DNA of 64,000 bases from Plasmodiophora brassicae (Eukaryota; Endomyxa; Phytomyxea; Plasmodiophorida; Plasmodiophoridae), in contig JASFAU010000014.1 of assembly GCA_039704465.1 (NCBI GenBank), positions 558,001 to 622,000 on the forward strand, read 5' to 3'. Below the pieces are notes generated by a model. That model searched no databases. It was not told the DNA's origin and was given only the letters and a program-made list of their open reading frames with translations. Every line of letters starts with the position of its first letter. Positions within the stretch are counted from its first letter, which is position 1. Below are positions 1 to 11,281 of this stretch, piece by piece. The position numbers and the translations under genes were made by a program.

Positions 1-5
1 ACAGA

Positions 6-338
6 CTACGGAATCAGGGAGTCAGATCGCTTTTCCAGGTGAATATTATCTACGACTACCTGAATGACCATGAACGTCCAAGGTACAGGAACAGATTCCA
101 AAGTCTTAAAACGCGAGCTATAATAAAATCCGGTTAGAAGAAACCATCCGAAGAAAACGAGACGGTTCGATTCCGTCCCGAAACACGATCGCCGATCAGT
201 GACGCGACCGGCGTCATCGCCGGAGTCCGAGCTCTCCGCGCTCGGCGAATATGTTTCGTCGTCGTCGGTGGCATTGCTACTGCTGAACTTGTTCAGATCC
301 GCTCCAGCCTGCGATGCCCCATCATGCACCAATGTCAT
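6..338 (-). CDS. Hypothetical small protein with one hydrophobic segment
   Basis: This open frame runs from an ATG at 338 to a stop at 6-8 and encodes 110 aa. The first half is acidic and Ser-rich (runs such as NATDDDETYSP and SSDSGDD). A hydrophobic stretch near residues 61-73 (LVFFGWFLLTGFYY) could be a membrane segment. No family is recognised. It lies downstream of pICln on the same strand and could be a separate gene, or the last exon of one whose 5' part I cannot find in 339-565. It is supported only by an ATG, its length and its composition. Confidence 0.28.
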   Translation of the reverse strand: MTLVHDGASQAGADLNKFSSSNATDDDETYSPSAESSDSGDDAGRVTDRRSCFGTESNRLVFFGWFLLTGFYYSSRFKTLESVPVPWTFMVIQVVVDNIHLEKRSDSLIP

Positions 339-565
339 TTCACGAGCTCCAGGCCGTCAGGCCAAATCGAAATGCGACGTGCGCACACCAGCGACTAAAA
401 TTACCCGCGGCGAACACTGTACCGAGACTCCGAGTGCAATACCACGGGGATCACGCCATGTCTGTGCATCCCTTGCTGCAACTGTCGCAGCTCATCACGC
501 GAACAGCAACATCACCAAGCAATGGTAACCTCATCAGAAGGCCGTTTTGTATTTCCATACTGTAC

Positions 566-1231
566 TCATTGGCCCTCTTGGTCGACTTCATCCATGTCGT
601 GTTCCCCGATGTCGTTTCCGATTTTGACTTCGGGATGTTCTGCAGTTGGTGAACACACATTAGTACGACGTGGCGAGTGACGATACAAGGCGCAGTAACC
701 TGCGTTGCTTGACGTTTGCTGCATGGCGGAGCACATTGACAGGTACAGAGAATTCAGAGCGAGGGACTCCTGCAGTGGAACAAACCGGCACTCGCTGATG
801 GCATCCGGTTCACAATCCAAGTCGACATCGAACTGGAGCAGAAGCCAAGGCCCAGGGAAGTCCTCGTTTCCAGACGTCGATATCGCGTGAAGCGTGACTG
901 CGTGCGCGATCGATATCAGGAAAACTGTCAGTTTCCTACTCGTGGCATCCCTTACCGAATGGCAGGTCGATGCTCCAACCAAGGCGCTCATCATCGCTAC
1001 TCAGCCAGACCACATTCCTATCGAAGGGCGTGTTGACCACATCGCACATTGGTTGACGTTGTTCGGTCATGCGTACCGGTTTGTAACGTACAGCGATCCA
1101 GCGCCTAGATCGTCATTTCCGAGGACCATGCGGATCCCATCCTGGAACTGAATAATCTGCTCATCCAGGGCCAGAATTGGCGTCGGAGCCGCCGCTGAAT
1201 CTGATCGTTCGTACAAGCGAAGCAGCGGCAT
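566..1231 (-). CDS. CLNS1A: pICln / methylosome subunit (CLNS1A family)
   Basis: pICln is the Sm-protein chaperone that works with the PRMT5 methylosome during snRNP assembly. I reconstruct four exons: 1231-1092, 1017-956, 897-700 and 639-566. The introns are 74, 58 and 60 nt, all GT-AG, and the total is 474 nt (157 aa). The PH-like fold signature of the family is visible: LGAGSLNVVWLS, then LGWSIDLPFVTLHAIS, then the ECRFVP block followed by LNSLYLSMC. These match the known order of GTGTLYI, SLEYPTISLHA and EFRFVP in animal pICln. The tail is acidic (EHDMDEVDQEG), as in the family. The protein is shorter than animal and plant pICln (about 230 aa) because the long C-terminal acidic region is reduced. 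The last intron contains TACTAAT, a good branch-point match. Confidence 0.8.
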
Positions 1232-1323
1232 CTTTGAGTCGCAGTGCAGCTCCACGGACTGCGTGGTTGATAGACGGTACATAGATGTGGGCCAGGAGAC
1301 ACATAATCGCTGAACATTTCCGT

Positions 1324-2667
1324 TTAACCACTAAATGGTGGCCGGCTAGCGTCACGGTTCCTGGCCGCTCGCGCACAGATTGGTTTGTCATAGACGCGTA
1401 TCGGTGCAGTTGTGGCCAGTCGCTGCTCAAAGTCCTCAAGTTCGCATCGCCATGCTGTCCGCTCTGATAGCGCCGGGGCAGAGCATGAACGCTGCATACG
1501 AGCCTGCTTTTGTTTCATCTTGTCCTTCTGCCAGTCGTCTTGCCATTTCAGGACGCCCTCTACGTCAAGCATCGGTTTAGACTGCACTGGGCCTCCGTAG
1601 TCTATGTAGATTTGTAAGACAGGCTTCCCGGCAATACACTGCTGGGTTACCATTTCCAAGCAGACCCCTGTCGAAGAGTAGACCACCGTATTCTCCATAG
1701 TCATAGCCAATGCGCTCGACTTGGTTCCTTGGCAAGTTCGGTTTCGACATGCGCTCAATCGCTTCAGACACCTCTGGGGCGGTCGTCGAGCGCGATTTCT
1801 GACGGCTGGTTATGAGGTACCGTCATACGACAACGGGACAGCGACTGCCTGACCTTTTGCACTGAAATTCCACGAGGACGGACTGTAGACCGTCGCTTGG
1901 AAACAAGCCGCGCTTGCTTCTGAAAGTCGGCCCGGATGGCATCATGGATCCCACGTTTTACGGCGATCGCCCACGTCTGTAGCATGAAGTCCTTCTCGAC
2001 ATTGTGCTCGATCTGCTTGATTGCGCAAAGGTTCCCCTCTGGGAACAACGATCCAGAACGCCTATAGTACTCGTCAACAACAACAGCTGCCGGGCACTAC
2101 GGCACTGACTGACCTGTTTGCTGGAATCCGCCACAAGTTGTTCCAGTCATTCGGCAGTGTTGTGAGTGATATCACTGAACGCCAATGCTCTAGGCAGTCG
2201 CGTAACGAGGCCAGATCTCCTGGCCAGCTCCCGTTCTGCTTGTTGATGACCTGCTGGATCCGGTTGCGTAACATCTGGACCGCGAACGTCCCGTCGATGT
2301 TCGCGTGTAACTCCTGCCTCCTTCTCCACCTCGCTTCTTCCGCCTTCCGCACCTTCTCGTCGTACTCGCGTAGGTGCCTCTCGTATGCTCGTATCTTATG
2401 CTCCTTCCCTTCCGTCTTCGGCGGCCTTGTATGCAGCTTCGGGTTGATACAAACGCCACGCCACGGCGCCATGTTCAGGCGGCGATCCAATGCGTTACGA
2501 AGTGATCGAAACAGCGGTGATGTTTGCCATTCGCGGACGAGCTGATCGTACGCGCTCGGGTCGTCGTCGAGCAGGGCGCGCTGCAGGCGGGGAACGCAGC
2601 CGTACTTCAGCGCACGCGTCGACAGCGTTGGCCGGGGCACATCGCCCAGGCTAGCGACGCGATACAT
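1324..2667 (-). CDS. Unknown 415-aa protein, three exons
   Basis: Exons are 2667-2114, 2061-1772 and 1727-1324. Introns of 52 and 44 nt keep the frame (1248 nt in all). The start is the ATG at 2667, which faces the SPT16 start 200 bp away across a shared promoter region. The first exon is rich in charged residues and probably helical (YERHLREYDEKVRKAEEAR, then WRRRQELHANIDG). The third exon has a more globular part (GKPVLQIYIDYGGP) and a basic helix (DDWQKDKMKQKQARM). No domain is recognised. The short canonical introns, continuous frame and divergent placement argue that it is a real gene. Its 3' end is about 90 bp from the pICln start. Confidence 0.6.
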
Positions 2668-2866
2668 TGGCTTGGTGGAACCGAGCGACCTCCAAATATC
2701 TCGGGGTTGGACCCGATCTTGAAGGTCAGGACATGGCTCGCGGAAAGTGCTACAGGTAAACAGGGTTGCCGCCGGTCAGCCCCGCCACTCTGCAGGGATA
2801 GGTAGTTCCCGACCCCGGCAACCCGTGCCGGCAAGTCCGTCGTTTTATCGTGCGCGGTGCGTCGGG

Positions 2867-5800
2867 ATGGGCGACGCTGCCATGGATGCCGGCGCGTTCA
2901 AGGCGCGCCTGGCGAAGCTGTATGCGCTATGGAAGGTCGGTGCCACGGTGGGACCATGGTGTGTCGGGCGTGCTGAATGTGGGCGCGCAGCGCGAACCGG
3001 AGTTGTTCGGCAGCGCCGATGTTCTGGTCGTCGTCAACGGGAAGGCCGACCCCGATGTCATATTCAGGAAGACGTTCGCGCTCCAGTTGTGGCTAACTGG
3101 TTATGAGTTGAACGACTGTGCGTTTCTGTTTACAAAGAATGCAATGCATGTGCTGTCAACGAAGAAGAAGAGTAACGATCGTGTGTTGCTCCGCTACAGC
3201 ACTCGACTGATTATGATATGGCTGTAGTTTCAATGATGGGCGCTCTGGTGGAATCGTCTCCAGTCCCTTTGAAGTTGACGTCACTGTCGAAGGATGCGAA
3301 AGAAATCCCTAGTCAGATCTCCTTGTTCCTGAAGGAGATTTCCGCAACTTCGTCGTCCAGTTCGGATGAGCGGCAGGTCACTATCGGGATGATTGTGAAG
3401 GAGCCGCCGACAGCGGGTCCTCTCGCGGGGATTCCTGACAAGATCAAAACCATTCCTGTACGCAGCTTGACACGCGTCTGTGTTCGCTCCGTTTAATTGT
3501 TTCGAATCTGCAGAATTCAGCCATAGCTGATAGCGCTCTTGGATTTAGCACTGCCATGGCCTCTCGCGACGACAAAGAGTTGGACTTAGTTCGCAACGCA
3601 GCTGCTTGCTCGGATCTGGCTCTACAAAGTCAGATCTTGCCGACGATCGAGAGCAGTCTGGACGAAGGCGTTTCGGTGACTCACGAAAAACTTGCTGAGG
3701 ATGCTGACCATCTGTAAGGCGCTCGCCATTGGTGGGACCGTCTCCGCTAAGCTCTCTCATGTAACAGGTTCTCAGATGGGGACGAGGCGCAACTGTCGAA
3801 ATTGTTCAAGGAGAACAAGCTCGACCTGGACGTCGGAGAAGTCGAATCCTGTTTCACGCCGATCGTCCAGTCTGGTGGCGAGTACAACTTGAAACCGTCT
3901 GCGTTCTCAAGTTCCGAGAGCCTGTCACCCGACTGCATTATTGTTGCCACCGGCATCAGATACAGCACCTACTGCAGCTCCGTTGCAAGAACGTACATGA
4001 TCAATCCTGACAAGAGCCTCGATACCGCATATAATGTCCTCCTTCAGGTGAGTACGTCTCGCAGCATGTATCTGTCTAGGTTCTAATCGTTGGTGTATAG
4101 GTGCGAGATGCATGTTTGGAGACAATGCGAGTCGGTGCGAAAGCCTCGACTGTCTGGGCGGCTGCAACAACGGCAATCAAAGCGTCGCCTAAAGCATCGT
4201 CGCTTCTTCCCGTGTTCACTCGAAACTGCGGCTTCCTGACTGGCCAGGAGTACCGCGATTCGGCATTCATTTTGAATTCCCAGAACGAGAACCGTTTGCG
4301 CGCCAATATGGTCTTCATTCTGAGCGTGGGGTTCAGCCAGCTGAAGTTCAAAGGCAAATCCGCCGCCTTGCTTCTTTCGGATACCGTTGTTGTCGTCGAA
4401 TCCGGTATACTCACGTATGTACTGTCGCGATAGCGTTCCCTGACGTTGCGCTTGCAAACCTAGGACCTGCTCAATTGTTGACGAAGAGCAAATGTAAGCT
4501 GAAAGACGTGTCATACTTCCTGGATGCCGAAGACGATGGTGTGGATGACGTTGATGTCGCTGCAATGATAATCGGTTTGACGCCTTGATGTCTGGGTTCG
4601 TCCATTAATGTCTGACCAGACGCGATCAGATGGCGACAGCTCTGCAGGCCCGAGGACGCGTTCGTCTCGGGCAAGTATGGCGAACAAGGGCAGCGCGCAA
4701 CAACAACAGGAAAAGGAAGAGAAACGGAAAAGGGCCCAGCAAGAACTTGCTGAGAGGAAGTTGCAACTGGCTGTGCAGAAGTACAGTACGGGCCAAGATC
4801 GAGAGATCGCGCCTAGCAGCGTTGAGCGAAGTCGGAACGCCGTGATCAAGGCGTACGCCACTGTTCGTGACTACCCTAGGGATGTGCTCCCGAATCAGAT
4901 CTACGTGGATACACAAGCTGAATGTGTGCTGTTCCCCGTCAATGGTCGCGTTCTTCCCGTTCACGTCACCTTCATCAAGAGTGTCACCAAGCACGAGCAA
5001 GGCGATTTCACATATCTTCGTGTGAACCTTACAGCACCAGGCACCGCCCAGGCTGCCGCCGCCCTTCCGGTATCACATAAGTTAACGTCTGAGGTTATCC
5101 CGAGTACTGACGTGTGCCTGTAGGCTTACGCCGACCAGACGAAGGTGTTTATCAAAGAGCTGTCGTTCCGATCTGCTGATGAGCGGAACCTCAACAAGAC
5201 GCTGCGGCTTGTTAAGGAACTTCACAAGAGAATAGCGCAACGCGAAAAGGAGCAAACGGACCGTGCGAGCCTCGTTGTGCAAGCGCCGTTGAAGTTGAAT
5301 CGTGATCCTCGGCACGACTTCAAGTTGCGCGACTTGCAGATGAGGCCGAGCATCGGCGGCAAGAAGGAGACTGTACGCTATGACGCGAGTTTGACGTTGA
5401 CCGGTCCTCTAATTCCTTTCAGGGTACGCTTTCCACGCATGTCAACGGTCTCCTTTTTACGTCGCGATCGACGAAACTGGAGTTCCTGTATTCGAATATC
5501 AAACATGCGTTCTTCCAGCCTTGCGATAACACCATCTCGGTGATCCTGCACTTTGAATTGCATAGTCCAATCATGTGCAATAAGAAGCGAACGAATGTGA
5601 GTCTGTACGTAAATGTAGGGTGCCCCAGTATGGCTGACACGCTTTCTACAGTTCGTACAAGTATACGTCGATGTTATCGAGGCATCGCAGGACGTTGGCG
5701 GCCAAAAGCGTGGCTATTATGATCGGGACGGGATTCAGGAGGAGCAGAACGAACGCATTCGCCGAAACCGGTTCAACGAGAAGTTCCGTGAATTTGCTCG

Positions 5801-6527
5801 TAATGTCGAGGACACAGTGGCGGCCCTTGACCCTGAACACAAGTTCGAGTTTGACATTCCGTACCGAGAAATCATGTTCCCTGGCGTTCCCAACAAGACC
5901 AATGTCAACATTATCCCCACTGTCCATGCCCTTGTCGCTCTCGACGACAACCCGCCATTCGTTATGTTCCTCGACGAGGTCGAGATTGCCTACTTCGAGC
6001 GGGTGCAGTTTTCCCTGAAGAACTTCGATCTCGTTTTCGTCTTTAAGGACTTCGACCGCCCTGTTGTGAAGATTCGATCAATCCCGCGCGAACACCTTGA
6101 TTCCATTCAGCAGTACCTGACTGAGTCCGACATCGTCTACTACGTCGGCAAGGTTAACCTTCTATGGCCTAGCATTCTTAAGACTGTTAAGGAGGATGCC
6201 GCGTACTTCTTCACTGAACAAGGCGGCTGGGCATCCGTCCTGGGCGGTGAAACTGATGAAGATGAGGAGGAAGAACAGGAAAGCGAGTACGAGGAAGACG
6301 AGTCCGCCGAAAGTGAAGATGAGTCCAGCGAGGAGTACGAGAGCGCTGAAATGAGCGACGAGGAGGAGTCCGACTACGAAGACGAAGAAGAAGGGCCATC
6401 CTGGGAAGAGCTCGAAGAAGCCGCCATGCGCGAGGAACAGGAGAAGGTCGCCCGAACGGGGCGGAAACCCGACGACGACGATGACGAGGAGCGTCGCCCA
6501 TCAAAGAAGGCACGGTCTAGGAAGTAA
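2867..6527 (+). CDS. SPT16: FACT complex large subunit SPT16
   Basis: SPT16 is the large subunit of FACT, the histone H2A-H2B chaperone used in transcription and replication. Exon 1 (2867-2935, MGDAAMDAGAFKARL...) joins exon 2 through a 55-nt intron. About nine more short introns follow. Domains appear in the family order. First comes the aminopeptidase-like N-domain (ALQLWLTGYEL, MASRDDKELDLVRNAAA, TGQEYRDSAFIL). It is followed by the linker with QQQQEKEEKRKRAQQELAE, the dimerisation and middle domains (NQIYVDTQAECVLFPVNGR; QKRGYYDRDGIQEEQNERI; EHKFEFDIPYREIMFPGVP), and the acidic C-terminal tail from about 6245 to 6430. The protein ends in a basic nuclear-type stretch (RRPSKKARSRK). Ordinary length and order; a single copy here. 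Confidence 0.95.
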
Positions 6528-6768
6528 AGCGTGTACTCCAGCGAGATCTTCCAACCAACCTGTCGCGTCCACAGCAAACACTGTGCTGCGGAAGACGCCC
6601 CTGGTAGGTACTTGGCCGTACGTACCAGGTTTGCTGCTGGGTGGGTTGGGTACGCCATCGACACAACCGCTGAGGTCCAGACCCGGGTCTATTGTTGGAC
6701 TTGTGGCCAGTGCGCGGATCCCGGCCAGGTGCGTCGCTCCGCCCGTCATCGGCAGACGCGCGCGTGCC

Positions 6769-7971
6769 ATGTCGCTGTACTCGGACCTGCCGCCAGCGGC
6801 ATCGGGCCCGTCGCCGGACCTGCAGCATGCCGTCGTCGTGGAGCCGTCGGCGCCTCCGTCGTCTTCCGGTTTGGCTACCACCTGTCGCGCCATCGTACGG
6901 CACGTGTATTAACGGGAAACGGCCTGCAGCAGCCCCACAGCAGCAGCGGCAGCAGGAGCAGCAGCCAGAAGCGCGACAGCCTGTACAGCCGGTGCTGCTG
7001 ATCCCGCAGAGGAATATCGTCAGGCAGAATGCGACACCGTCCGTCAGGAAGAAGCCGATGCTGATGAAGCCGGTCAAGGCGGCGGCGCCGATCGTCAACC
7101 TGAAGGCGCCCGTTCCGCCTGTCGAGGCCCCGCGTCACCACGCAGAAGCCGACCACGAACAAGCACGCGCTGAAGACGAAGAGCGTCCATTCGTTGAGTA
7201 CGACCCGTCCGTCCCGAACGAATACCTTCAGATCTGTCGGGAGCGACGCGCTGAACGGGAACGACAGCAACAGGAACGGGAGTTCAAGGAGCGGCAGCGT
7301 GCGGCCGCCCTGCAGCCGCCAGAGCCGCCTGCCATCACTGAAGCGGATCTGAAGATCTCGGGCGAGGACGCGTACGTGCGTCGTATGCGGATGAGCGGGA
7401 TGGCGGCTGCCCCGCCGCGTCCTGAACGGTCGCCGTCCCCGTCACCGCCGCCACAACCGTCTAGCCAGCCGATTGCCAAGCAGAGCGTCGCTGAACGCCT
7501 CATGTAAGCGCAGTGCTGACGCGCCTGGGCAACACGGGTGCTGATCCGTTCGTGATCAGGGCCAAGATGGGCTGGTCGGCCGGTCAGGGGCTCGGCGCCC
7601 AGAACCAGGGCATTCCGCAGGCGCTGACGGCGACGAAATGCGTCAACGGGCACGTCGTTGTCGTGGAGCCGAAGAAGAAGCGGCATAAGCCGGTGCCGAG
7701 CGTCGTCGTCCTGGACAACATGGTCGGGGTCGGCGACGTCGACAGCGAACTCGAACGGGAGACCGCCGACGAGTGCACCAAGTTCGGCGACGTTCGCCGG
7801 TGCGTCGTGCATCAGGCCCGCGACCGCGTCCGGATCTTTGTCCAGTTCAACGGGGCGGATGCAGCCAGCAAGGCGGTCGAAGGGTTGCACGGCCGCGTCT
7901 TTGCCGGGCGGGCCGTCCGCGCCTCCGCCTACGACGCTGATGCGTTCGCCCAGGGCAACTACGAAATATAG
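6769..7971 (+). CDS. RBM17: Splicing factor SPF45 / RBM17
   Basis: SPF45 is a spliceosome-associated factor that binds ULM peptides of SF1, U2AF65 and SF3B1 through a UHM domain. Exons are 6769-6868, 6930-7503 and 7560-7971, giving 361 aa. The protein starts MSLYSDLPP, as in known SPF45 proteins. A Gln/Pro-rich linker follows, then the conserved SVAERLMAKMGWSAGQGLG, which is a G-patch split by the second intron exactly at ERLM|AKMGW. The C-terminal UHM-type RRM follows (VVVLDNMVGVGDVDSELERE; RIFVQFNGADAASKAV; GRVFAGRAVRASAYD). SPT16 lies just upstream on the same strand with a gap of about 240 bp. Confidence 0.93.
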
Positions 7972-8037
7972 CCGACGAGAGGCTGCCTGGTGGCGTGTTG
8001 CACGCTGTATTGGGTCCATCGGGCGTGTCGGCGTGCA

Positions 8038-8298
8038 TCACGTGCGTCGCGTCACCCAGACGTAGATGGCGGCCAGCACCTGTGTGAACGGGACGTGCGG
8101 GTCTGGGACGTTCGTTCCAGGAATGCGGTCCTGGTCGATGTAGTCGGCGAGTGTTGCTGGCATCGGAGGCGACACGGCGCCGCCCGTCGCCGTCCAGGGT
8201 GTGGACTCATCATCAGCATGTTCGGAGACGACGTTGTCGTGCGCCGCGATCTGATCCTCCACGTGCTGGGCATTGGTCATCAGGTTGAGGTTGGACAT
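8038..8298 (-). CDS. Hypothetical 86-aa protein
   Basis: The frame runs from the ATG at 8298 (MSNLNLMTNAQHVED) to a stop at 8038. It encodes an acidic, Pro-containing peptide that ends in a hydrophobic and then basic tail (FTQVLAAIYVWVTRR). The frame stays open upstream to about 8397 but without another ATG, so a 5' exon may be missing. No family is recognised. It sits between the 3' ends of SPF45 and the PI-PLC gene. Smooth composition and an ordinary start support it only weakly. Confidence 0.38.
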   Translation of the reverse strand: MSNLNLMTNAQHVEDQIAAHDNVVSEHADDESTPWTATGGAVSPPMPATLADYIDQDRIPGTNVPDPHVPFTQVLAAIYVWVTRRT

Positions 8299-8670
8299 CT
8301 CGGGTGTAGGTTTGAGTACGCCGGGCCAGTTTGGGTAATGACGTCTCGACACAAGGGGCGCCCGGAAACAGGGGTCGGCCTGGAAGCGTGTCAACACACA
8401 TCACCCAGCGTGACCTGCGGGTCGTGCGTCTTTAGACGCCCTACCGAGATGACGCTAGCCCGTTTAGGCGACGCTGTGCCTCTCCGTGCACGGTCTGAAG
8501 GCACGATATGTATTGGAACAGTACAGTCGGTTATTAAGCGCGACCGCCAAGTCTATTGAGGTTGGCACTCAGACAGCGAGACACGAGCGCTGAATCCTCG
8601 GCCCAGTCAACCTATCGGGTAAACAACGTCGTCAGTCGCTCCTGGCCGCAATGGACGCCCGATGACGCCG
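8299..8670. other. No gene recognised
   Basis: About 370 bp between the small hypothetical gene and the end of the PI-PLC gene. I see no convincing exon, RNA gene or repeat. Part may be the 5' UTR or a missing 5' exon of the small gene. Confidence 0.3.
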
Positions 8671-11005
8671 TCACACCATTATGATATTCAACGGCGGCCA
8701 GCTGTGCATCCAGTCCAGAACCGATGGAGTGACAAGGGAGGCGGACTCTCGCAGGGTCTTTGGCTGTTTGGCATTCCAGTTAGAGCCCGGGAGCAGAGCG
8801 TGCAACGCGCGCGCGCATACCGATTGGAATAGACCTCTTTCGATGACACCACTGTCCTCCGTGCAAATCCCTTGCAGGACGAACCATTTCGTCGCGTTGC
8901 GTCTTTCAACGAATTCGTCCAGCCGCGGTCGAAGCCCACCGATCGTGGGCACATCTGCCCACGGCGAGTCCAGAACGACGTTTCGAGGCCATAACCAGGG
9001 TCGTTCCAGCATCAGTGGCCACGTCTCGTTGCAATCCCGAAACACGATAATCTGTCGGCGTGTCTGCCATAAGGATTGCAGTGTGACGCGTTGGGCGGGG
9101 ATGACGACTGGTGCAAGTCGATGCGAGAACGTTTGCTCCAGGTGGTCATACAGGGCCTGAAGTCTGGCCCTGTCGACGTCGAGAACGCGGACGAAGTCAA
9201 CCAGGACGACTTCATGCGGGTTCTCGTCGAGGAACTGGGCGATCTGTGCAATGGCATCGACGATGCGCCCGCCGATCAGCTCGTGCATTATGAACAGATC
9301 CTTGACGAGCGGGTCACTGTCGTCTCTGGCAACGGGCGGCACCGCGTGTGACCCAACCTACGTGCTGACATCAGCAACGAACACACAAAGTTGCCCCATA
9401 GAGCACCTGCCGTCATTCTCAGGTCCAGGTAGCGGATCCCAGAACGAAGCTGCTCGAGGACGGTGCGACCTTGAGCAATGGACCATCGGGCGGCGACCTG
9501 TTTGGCAAGGTGGCCGACGAGAGGAAGTCGGCTGATCGACTCCATATATGGAATGCCGTCGGGGGCGACAGGCGATTCATCAGTGATGGCGAACGAGCCG
9601 GCATCATGGGACCCAGGGATGGTCAGGTCGACCATGAGCACGTTGGCCACATACGCCCGCATGTCATGCATCCAGGACGAGGGCGCAATGTCCAGGTTGT
9701 CGCCTGCAAGAACATGCAGCTTGCTGTGATGCAGGAACAATGCCAGAGCTCGTCCGCGAATGCCATCATTGACGAGGACCGGCAGGGTGAACGCGTCGAT
9801 GACGGCAGACATTGATGCTGGTGCAGACCACGTGCCAGACGCCAGGCTGAACGCCGCGAATTGCAATTCACTGGACCATGGGCTGTGCATGATTGCGACG
9901 ATCCTGGATGCGAGAAGCGACAGCGCGACAGGCGCCTTAGTTTTGAACGGGAGCACCTTGGGACCGGCGAGTGTCCAGTCGCGAACTTGCAGTTGAGCAT
10001 GGACGATGGACATGTCCGACGCGCGCGGATACACGATGTGCACGGTGGAGAACGCGACCTGCTCGTTCTGTCAGGCACGACCACGCTGCAGTCGGGAGCA
10101 ACTCGTATTACCTCGATGGCAGGTGCCGCCCCAGCTGGTTCTGGGAACTTGGCGACCGGCATCCACATTCCAGCATCGTTTCGGACGGCGACCACGACCT
10201 GCCCGGATTGTTTCTCGACATACGCTATGACGACAAGCGTCTCCTGCCGGATTGCAATCGAGTGTTGTACGTCAGCAGGTGGCATTGATGATGGGAGAGC
10301 CTGTGGCAACGACCACCAGGTTCCGTTACTCGACGATATGCTCTCGTACAGGATTCCCTCGACGTTATCAGTTAACACGATGATCAGCGACGACGACGAC
10401 GACGACGACAATTCGACAGGGGGGCGGTCGCTGCCGAGGCCATCGTCGAGCGAAACGCCAGAAGGCTTGGGCACTTCGGGAATGGGTCCCACCAGGATCA
10501 GGCCATCGTGATCGAGACGCATGAGAACGGGGGCGGCAGCGTATCCCGAAACGACAACGAACGATCCGACACCGATACTGGTTATCGATGATGCCATCAT
10601 TGGCCAGGGCACTGGCACCGGCCTCCAATGGAAATTCGGTTGTGCCGTCGATCCCTCCCAGCTGCGCTTTGGCGAAGACGGGTGCGATCGTAAACCGCTG
10701 CACAGCATGAACGCGCGACCACACGGTTCGCAACCGACGACGTGCGAGCAGGATGGCGATTGTTCCACACATAACGTATGCCGACCATAACACGATCGAC
10801 ACGCCGCTGTGAAACGTTCCCGGTGCGAATCTCCTACCTGAGGCATGCGGCGATGAGCACCTGATTTCGATCGGGAGCGGACGACACGGCATTGTACCAT
10901 AAGCGCCTGCTGGACGGCGAGGTTGGCGTCGTGGCAGTTCAGGCACGCATTGTGGGCGGCAACACCCACGGCAACGGCCAGGGCGCCGATCACGACCTGG
11001 AACAT
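8671..11005 (-). CDS. Secreted PI-PLC X-domain protein with N-terminal repeat region
   Basis: The ATG at 11005 opens a typical signal peptide (MFQVVIGALAVAVGVAA) followed by Cys-containing mature sequence. A long middle region of short beta-like segments follows (GILYESISSSNGTWW, HSIAIRQETLVVIAYVEKQ, LHVLAGDNLDIAPSSW), reminiscent of a propeller or sialidase-like fold. The PI-PLC X domain begins with LTIPGSHDAGSF, carrying the first catalytic His. It continues through RYLDLR and DLFIMHELIGGRI (second catalytic His) to NPHEVVLVDFVRV. The family cleaves phosphatidylinositol or related lipids. At least four short introns are needed. One of 53 nt near 10030-10085 is clear. The junction near 9320-9410, inside the X domain, is uncertain and needs a roughly 90-nt intron to keep the frame. 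No C-terminal membrane anchor is seen, so the product looks secreted. Confidence 0.72.
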
Positions 11006-11187
11006 GATCGTGCGCCTGACGACGAGATTCCCATGTCGACGTCCGTGTCGACGAGAGGCACGCGCCAGGCCTGTCCCCACGGGACGCTCACGTGACCCGG
11101 CAGGCATCCTTCGTGCACGATGACCAAATGACTGCGGCGGCATCGTGCATCGCCCCCCTCACAAACGACCCAACGCAAAACGATGCC

Positions 11188-11192
11188 AAAAA
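11188..11192 (-). terminator. Pol III T-run terminator of tRNA-Glu
   Basis: Five consecutive T residues on the minus strand about 20 nt past the tRNA 3' end, as expected for RNA polymerase III termination. Confidence 0.6.
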
Positions 11193-11211
11193 TAGGTTCG
11201 CTGTTCTGACT

Positions 11212-11281
11212 TCGGTACTGGGACTTGAACCCAGGTCTCCCGGGTGAGAGCCGGGTACACTGACCACCTATGCGATACCGA
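11212..11281 (-). tRNA. tRNA-Glu, anticodon CTC
   Basis: The minus strand folds into a full cloverleaf. The 7-bp acceptor stem pairs TCGGTAT with GTACCGA (one G-T pair). The anticodon stem is CCCGG/CCGGG with loop CTCTCAC, so the anticodon is CTC and it reads GAG. The T arm is CTGGG-TTCAAGT-CCCAG. The D region holds the A-box-like GGTGGTCAGTG. There is no intron, and CCA is not encoded, as in eukaryotes. A T-run follows. The 5' 14 nt coincide with the last codons and stop of the upstream methyltransferase gene on the same strand. Confidence 0.93.

Noticed and set aside
1602..1853. Two extra introns in the unknown 415-aa gene
   Set aside because: GT-AG pairs exist at 1806-1853 and 1602-1650, but the first breaks the reading frame. 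The 44-nt intron at 1728-1771 restores a continuous frame without them.
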